A stretch of 34,529 nt of DNA. Origin: Verrucomicrobiota bacterium (GTDB lineage: Bacteria; Verrucomicrobiota; Verrucomicrobiia; Limisphaerales; SIBE01). Under the pieces are notes generated by a model. The model worked only from the letters and a program-made list of their open reading frames with translations, made no database searches and had not been told where the DNA came from. Made by a program: the position numbers and the translations under genes. The stretch lies in NCBI GenBank assembly GCA_016209525.1, contig JACQWK010000400.1:1-34529 (forward strand), in the 5' to 3' direction. Position 1 is the stretch's first letter, and the number at the start of each line of letters is the position of its first letter. Positions 33,201 through 34,529 of the stretch are shown one piece after another.

Positions 33201-34320
33201 CTCGATTGGCTTGTCACCAGATCCAACCGTCCTCCAGGTGCAGGGCGCAGCGGGGAACTCCGTCCCCGTGGCTTTTGCCGGCGGAACGGTGACGATCAAT
33301 CGTGGCTATGAAGGCGACGTGGCCCCGCGGCCCTACGGCAGCAACGATGGCACGGTGACGCCCAGCGACTGGGTGCAGGTCGGCCTGTTCGCGTTGAATT
33401 CGGATTCGCCGGCCAGCCCAGGCGAGTTTCAGCGGGCCGACTGCGCCCCTCGCGCCCTCGACGGCCAACTGGTGCTGGGTGACGGGGTCGTGAACCTTGC
33501 GGATTGGGTCCAGGCTGGACGCTACGCGCTAGGCTTGGACGCTCCGGTGCCTAAGGCGGGCGGCCCCGTGCAGTCCACGCCGACTCCGCAAGGCGCAGAA
33601 CGCAGGCCAGGGTCACTCGCACCACAGTCCTTGCACGTTGGAAGAGATGCCCGGCGGATTCATGTGCAGGATCGAGTCGTGTCCGCAGGGCAAGGCTTTC
33701 TCGTGTGGATCGGCCTGGATTCACAGGGCGATGAAAACGCACTGGGCTTCAGTCTGGATTACGATCCAAGGGCTATGGAGTTTGTCGGCGCCCGCCTTGC
33801 CAGCGGGGCCCACGGCGCGATGCTGCTCACCAATGGCAAAGAACTCGAACGCGGACGACTTGGCATGGCGTTGGCCCTGCCGCCAGGACAGACGTTCCAG
33901 CGGGGACTGCGATCGTTAATTGTGATGGAGTTCGCTTCGTCGATGACAGCAGGCGGCTCCCTGTCCCGCATCCGGTTCGTTGATGATCCTGTGCGGCGCG
34001 CGGTGGCGATGGCCGACGCGCACGAAACCAGAGGTGAATTTGATGACGGGACTATTCTCATCGAAGAAGCCGGCGCGGCGATGGCGGGATGGCCGCGATC
34101 GCCGAAACTCAATGTCGTCACGCGATTGCCGGAGGGCGATGTGTTACTGCGATTGGCTGCTGAAGCGGGTCGAGAATATTTCATCGACGTGTCCGAAGAC
34201 CTCGTCAAGTGGCGGCCTTTAAGAATGGTCTCGATGGCCGCAGGCGACTTCGAGTTTGCGGACGTCGAAGCGAGCCGTTTCCCGAGCTGCTACTACCGAC
34301 TCCGAGAGCTATCCAGATGA
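21256..34320 (+). CDS. Giant secreted modular protein 2 (FG-GAP, NHL, cadherin-like, cohesin-dockerin-cohesin)
   Basis: A 4354-residue protein with a signal segment at about 12-30 (VHRFWLALGFCLIASKAAV). Approximate order by residue: N-terminal domain (40-250) with EWYENTAAGLEQGFTL and ending in YPLIIDPLL, of a type found before FG-GAP repeats; seven FG-GAP units (254-630); cadherin-like (635-775); five NHL units (782-1055); four beta modules (1056-1595); seven FG-GAP units (1602-1987); two cadherin-like (1992-2233); six SMP-30-like units (2245-2502); He_PIG-like (2504-2583); YDG-like (2584-2673); beta module; six FG-GAP units (2847-3187); two modules; three MBG-like units (3431-3677); cadherin-like; cohesin-like (3873-4015); dockerin-like (4016-4102); cohesin-like (4129-4270); terminal module ending YYRLRELSR. 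It should act outside the cell, possibly in adhesion or glycan binding. No catalytic domain was recognised. A hairpin follows the stop directly. Confidence 0.9.
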   Translation: MGPENLKLIGPFVHRFWLALGFCLIASKAAVELPLANEPARGGQESSSLASGDRRSVLCQIEENEYAGRRVSSKTGDDRRVANNLRQGMRIEFGADSVAVRQPAVKETQLRLRLMRYGYGSALQPATPAEEIVAIENRVEYRRGELIEWYENTAAGLEQGFTLLDSPTERSGHAPLRLEIEFATGLRPTLDAGGTRVLLLTAEGHPAYTYDKLIVTDATGRVRPARMELAGETDVALIVDDSDASYPLIIDPLLVAQQARLMTGDGGREDYFGLSTAISGTTLVVGAYGHNSQRGAAYVFMRSGTNWVQQAKLTAQDGASSDRFGNSVAIDSDTVIVGARSARLSGSFVSPGPGAVYVFARSGTSWSQQARLVAGDTLAGHEFGGAVAVAGNTALVGAPGQGSAYVFSRSGTNWTQQAKLLPIGGTPLPRFGGALAVAGENSVIVGTHVFTRTGSIWSEPTVLVSSDLRPGDDFGNAAAISSDTAVIGAQLDRPEGDGGFRAPGAAYVFTRNGAAWSQQAKLTASDIVERQTSISSITEGATFGNAVAIFGDTIVVGARYDKSGDGSVYVFTRMGSTWIQRAKIMPIGGQGSTSFGASVALGESAVVVGAPLEDGFERPDQGAAYVYGISVSEANSAPVVANVETSTLIDTENAAPVALTSTLTVADADSTNLTNAVVRFSQGYVKGEDVLLFTEFYGIKGSFLAGSGLLNLTGLASPAHYQAALQRVQYTNTSDHPSALSRTVTFQVTDIDGSPSNIQARNIRMIGFNDPPVNDVEAANVYLWSTIAGLSGPGNFGSADGIGSAARFGSVSGLAVDNAGNVIVADGDNHTIRKITPSGVVSTLAGSPGAPGSTDGTAASARFRFPRGVAVDSTGNIYVADTENHKIRKINVALDVGTLAGSGVQGTIDGIGSAARFSRPEGIAVDAAGNVYVADTGVYAIRKVAPSGTVSTFATQSSFAADKEGVVFTATPVALAVDGAGNLYVADRQNNAIRKINPEGTVRTIGGGPVTTSGSTDGKGSAARFNQPGGVAVDSSGTVYVGDAQNNTIRKGVSPTVTEEDMALVFSTTNGNRFSVMDSDAGSSAIQIMLSVQHGTLTLNGTTGLDFAFKDTAGIGSGDGAADATMIFRGSVSDINKALNNLVYAPAPNHSGYDTLSITSNDLGRNGSGGAGTDTDSVGITILSINDTPADKTITLAEDSTYAFRAADFGFSVPDSGTASGFNQVKIESLPGAGTIRLNNTPIAVGALISLADIKANKLTLTPALNATGVPHTTFTFQGGREGDAPQSGVFTMTVNVTAVNDPPMISLGQTAIQTDEGTAVTFSAANGNGISVSDVDAGTNPLKMSVSVIHGGLTSDPFFELTGSLATLNARLEGLRYSPSEDFSGADELTITVTDQGNIGGGALATAKSIPISVRSINDAPFLNSSKLPLLDAIGQNAPAPVGPVGTLIGSGSTDGATQVITGLIDDDVFIGNVSDRDPGTQIGIAVTEVAASGTWFFSTDNGLNWSLLGPVNEASARLLAADGLTRIYFQPNAGVAGLLNPALTFRAWDRTTGSNGGLANTGGANQGGTTAFSSGVDSALIHVNPVSGPPGPAAFAPLVTTDPIKLLAGDGVTTSELKIAAAPSGNTLALVTDRPGFSNGAVSVFVRNGMNWSRQPDFYASGVDGNDAFGSALAIDGDTVIVGSSSDDVSSNFDQGSAYVFARSGATWTQQAKLTAGDGAGGDRFGDSVAIAGDILMIGSPGASTSKGAVYVFTRSGTAWTQQAKLVASSGATGSVSFGSSVAIASDTAIIGAMADYLGKGSAYVFTRSGTTWTQQANLTASDGTSGDNFGRSVALSGETVVVGADGQKPSGSPVRRVGSAYVFVRNGSVWTQQAKLTVTDPIGDPVLSSGANFGYPVAISSDTVTISERIYNSSNSGEQGSSYLFTRSGTTWTQRAKLAPANVWFGDRFGTALAMAGDTVVCGLRERLNASAFQGAVLVFTLNPTGLSAGTDKTITMIEDGTYNLVAGDFGFLSPTDTPPRTLSRVKITTLPAAGTLKLNGSPVAAGAFINLTDINASKLTFAPALNGNGSRYASFTFQVEDDGGTANGRINLDSSPNTITFSVTLVNDPPTGTNTTITIAEDSAYPFRIADFGFTDPAEVSANSLTRVKIASLPAVGTLRLTGTPVNAGDFVTVADLVANKLTFAPAAHATGNPYASFTFQIEDDGGTANNAVNLDQSPNTMTIHVGGPDARTGARLTGGFPLYAADFLGNSVVKITSDGSISTFATGFDNPLAMAFDSAGDLYVANDTIGTISKVTPNGTVSTFATGFNRPRGLISDSADNLYVTDSGFSPTGPSISKITPDGHRSTFAAVGGRPMAFDSHGNLYVGSAGTTKILEITPGGDVSPFSTFTFDPIALAFDAAENLYAVSVDEPNVFKIARDGSVSVFADIPRHVIGTIPATPDPISLSFDASGNLYVGNHGNNGGGDFEAWIVKVTPNGIASTLLSGSFGAWGLLFQVPVVTSAHAANGIYRSSFNYTITADGAPTSFGAPGLPAGLTVDTSTGVISGSPKQPGTFPVALIATGSSGTARATLSLTIEPAVLTVTGITANNKLFDGTAVAALNPSSAGLVGVVSGDTVVLNTGGAVGEFSDSAIGANKPVKVSGLTISGADAGKYKLVQPAATASILNNPPTITTIGASPTVFEQKTSAFLFGESLVDVVEAGQKVVQIKLTIEHLSDGSSEKLIVDEASIALVDGNSVTTARNGYAVSVRVIAKTGTITITKAGGISAPAAQLLLDELAYSNASANPSGEDTRIVTLTQIRDDGGTAGGASDTTTLSVVSSVTVIPVNDPPVLTGASLPLPLEVVQQAKLLPSDGASNDSFGDSVAISGDTVIIGASWDDVGSNPDQGSAYVFTRSGTTWIQQAKLTASDGASTFFFGVVLTGDHFGESVSIAGDTVVVGALYHDAGGSFDQGSAYVFTRSGTTWTQQAKLTASDGLSNDRFGRSVSISGETVVIGASGDQLENGSSQGSAYVFTRSGTTWTQQAKLAASDGAREDSFGVAVSLFGDTVVIGAVLDDVGSIVNQGSAYVFARSGTTWTQQAKLTASDGVANGTFGSSVAISADKIVVGAPAPRPTTDNHEEGAAYVFTRSGSTWTEQRKLRASDGAFNHEFGTSVSVFADTAMVGAILSGNLKQGSTYPFTMTMPTPPVPALPGLQISNEDASLTFEIPGSNGISVTDLDAGTAPIQMSLSAQHGTLKLNSAALTALTFDSGAHNTGHMVVRGKLSDLNAALNGMAYTPELNFYGEDAMAIFVDDQGSTGAGGPMSAQALVPIIVRPVVDGMPVVNNVTTPYQRLSEELMTIQRNPVDGPEVRYFQISEITGGRLFFPDGRSEINNGNFMTAFEAEAGLRFLPADMSPGSFKIQAALNDEVGALGGSKATATITVFKADQFIAFAPIPPKVFGALPFTVNATASSGLPVQFQVNGPATISGSTLTITGAGAISVTASQPGDDRFNPAPHAVQLLAVAKASQTVAFGPIANRIYGDAPFDVLATASSGLPVRVEVNLGQAVMTADGKVQIVQTGFVTLVASQDGNVNFNPAQTVFQTFSVAKAPLAITVNDATRSFGSPNPTFTGSVSGLRNNDPVTVEYASNPNPSSPSGAYDIFPILQDPAGRLPNYTLNITRGKLTVTPNAAPVAQAQTVSTDEDTAKLIELTGTDSDGANLTFAIVQGAQNGTLAGSPPTVTYTPNSNFNGTDYFTFKVNDTFQDSSPATVTIVVSPVNDPPTLAQIPNIGVLPNGPIVTIPLFGITPGPSDEEQAVTVAAASIDSTKIAVQGVVQPAAGQNGAVRIQAAANVTSGSADITVTVSDGASVNATFSRTFTAVITPRGLRVVDTAGQAGALVSVPVELEAQGNENRLSFSVRFETALLRFANIALGADTQSPSVQAGLEVRAQHAVEGRVGASLALPSGQTIGTGSKQVVLLSFHISESAPNGTMSSIGLSPDPTVLQVQGAAGNSVPVAFAGGTVTINRGYEGDVAPRPYGSNDGTVTPSDWVQVGLFALNSDSPASPGEFQRADCAPRALDGQLVLGDGVVNLADWVQAGRYALGLDAPVPKAGGPVQSTPTPQGAERRPGSLAPQSLHVGRDARRIHVQDRVVSAGQGFLVWIGLDSQGDENALGFSLDYDPRAMEFVGARLASGAHGAMLLTNGKELERGRLGMALALPPGQTFQRGLRSLIVMEFASSMTAGGSLSRIRFVDDPVRRAVAMADAHETRGEFDDGTILIEEAGAAMAGWPRSPKLNVVTRLPEGDVLLRLAAEAGREYFIDVSEDLVKWRPLRMVSMAAGDFEFADVEASRFPSCYYRLRELSR
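22015..23145 (+). repeat. FG-GAP block 1: seven units
   Basis: Seven units of about 50-60 residues with QQAKLTA-x-DG, FGxSVAI, DTVIVGA and GxAYVFxRSGTxW. The fourth is short and lacks the GAxYVF stretch before THVFTR. Seven units fit one propeller. Confidence 0.85.
23600..24420 (+). repeat. NHL block 4: five units
   Basis: Five NHL units opened by YLWSTIAGL and closed by IRKGVS, the same plan as the blocks in giant gene 1 but one unit short. The linker between units 3 and 4 (TFATQSSFAADKEGVVFT) is abnormal and lacks the GSADGTGSAARF segment. Confidence 0.82.
26060..27215 (+). repeat. FG-GAP block 2: seven units
   Basis: Seven FG-GAP units; the first is degenerate (LKIAAAPSGNTLALVTDR in place of FGxSVAI-type residues). 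The last ends GAVLVFTLNPT without the RSGTTW closing strand. Confidence 0.8.
27990..28760 (+). repeat. Six SMP-30/NHL-like units
   Basis: Six diverged units with AFDSAGDLYVAN-type strands and KITPDGxVSTFAT linkers, differing clearly from the NHL blocks (no ARF or HTIRK). They probably form a six-bladed propeller. A run of eight Gs lies in the sixth unit. Confidence 0.7.
28657..28664 (+). repeat. G8 homopolymer in coding sequence
   Basis: Eight consecutive Gs encode Gly residues about 2468-2470 in a loop of the SMP-30-like block. Slippage here would shift the frame of the last 1885 codons. Confidence 0.6.
29796..30815 (+). repeat. FG-GAP block 3: six units
   Basis: Six FG-GAP units, the most regular in the gene (QQAKLTASDGxSNDxFG, then GSAYVFTRSGTTWTQ). 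The second carries an insertion (FFFGVVLTGD) before the second FGxSV motif. The last unit is diverged (STYPFTMTMP). Confidence 0.82.
32874..34065 (+). other. Cohesin-like / dockerin-like / cohesin-like region
   Basis: Two cohesin-like domains (NENRLSFSVRFETALLRF; DENALGFSLDYDPRAMEF) flank a dockerin-like pair of EF-hand-type motifs: GDVAPRPYGSNDGTVTPSDW and ADCAPRALDGQLVLGDGVVN, each followed by DWVQxGxxAL. Cohesin-dockerin pairs bind through calcium in cellulosomes; here both partners sit on one chain. Confidence 0.65.
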
Positions 34321-34400
34321 AGGAGCGCGGACAGCGTTGTCCGCGCGGCGTGTTGAGGAACTTCTCGAGAAACCGCACTCGGAGGCTGCCCGCGCTCCTT
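34320..34400. repeat. Palindromic element after giant gene 2
   Basis: Outer 10-nt inverted ends AAGGAGCGCG (34320-34329) and CGCGCTCCTT (34391-34400), with an inner perfect 9-bp stem GCGCGGACA-GCGT-TGTCCGCGC (34325-34346). It begins at the last base of the stop codon. Confidence 0.6.
34325..34346 (+). terminator. Possible terminator hairpin of giant gene 2
   Basis: A strong GC-rich stem-loop lies 5 bases after the TGA. It lacks a T-tract, so it would be a non-canonical or Rho-assisted terminator at best. Confidence 0.35.
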
Positions 34401-34426
34401 TCGCGCTATATTGAATTAAGCACAGG

Positions 34427-34529
34427 GGTGCACCAAGCTCCTCTCCTCCATCGGATGGAGGAGAGGGAAGGGGAGAGGAGGCGCGTACTAATTGGTTTCC
34501 CCGGCCCTCGATCCTCTCCTCACTCGTTC
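34427..34529 (-). repeat. Family 2 element, inverted copy cut by window edge
   Basis: In reverse complement this stretch aligns with 5516-5628: it keeps GAACGAGTGAGGAGAGG, the CTCCTCCATCGGATGGAGGAG hairpin and GAGCTTGGTGCA. It lacks the GGATTCGAG segment. It continues beyond the window. Confidence 0.65.

Overview
The window looks like chromosomal DNA from a Verrucomicrobiota bacterium, probably near the Pedosphaera/Limisphaerales group. The reasons are a type IV-like prepilin with an H-X9-DG tail, very large secreted proteins built from NHL, FG-GAP, Calx-beta and cadherin-like repeats, a cohesin/dockerin-like C-terminus with paired DWVQ motifs, and many small palindromic elements between genes. 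This placement is inferred from gene style; no marker gene such as 16S rRNA is present.

Bases 1-8530 hold ordinary genes. On the minus strand are a REC-HDOD signalling protein (47-1261), a prepilin-like secreted protein (1670-2551), and a two-gene unit made of a GH42 beta-galactosidase-like protein (3334-5397) followed 3 bases later by a DUF721/DciA-like protein (2914-3330). On the plus strand are a Sel1-repeat exported protein and a coiled-coil lipoprotein whose start and stop codons overlap (5786-6975), then a CCA-adding enzyme (7099-8529). The GH42 protein has Gly at the position where the family carries its catalytic acid/base Glu.

Bases 8834-34320 are nearly filled by two giant plus-strand genes for secreted modular proteins. 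The first (8834-20470, 3878 codons) is split by an in-frame TAG at 10727-10729. It has two Ig-like domains, cadherin-like modules, seven SBBP repeats, three Calx-beta domains, NHL blocks of 6, 6 and 12 units, and a seven-unit BNR-like propeller inserted inside a cadherin-like domain. The second (21256-34320, 4354 aa) has FG-GAP blocks of 7, 7 and 6 units, a 5-unit NHL block, a 6-unit SMP-30-like block, many cadherin/MBG/YDG/He_PIG-type modules, and a cohesin-dockerin-cohesin tail. Both end in a similar short module with W and YR residues. The unit counts mostly match whole beta-propellers, so each protein can be read as a string of closed propellers joined by beta-sandwich linkers. Their most likely place is the cell surface or outside the cell, in adhesion or carbohydrate binding. 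No dedicated secretion partner is visible in the window.

The gaps between genes hold several families of short inverted-repeat elements. One 122-bp element (2613-2734) is flanked by an exact 9-bp direct repeat, and a second element with similar ends but a different core lies at 1346-1468. Another family has a full copy at 5486-5628 and relatives at 1484-1551 and at the right edge of the window. No rRNA, tRNA, CRISPR array, transposase or phage gene was seen.
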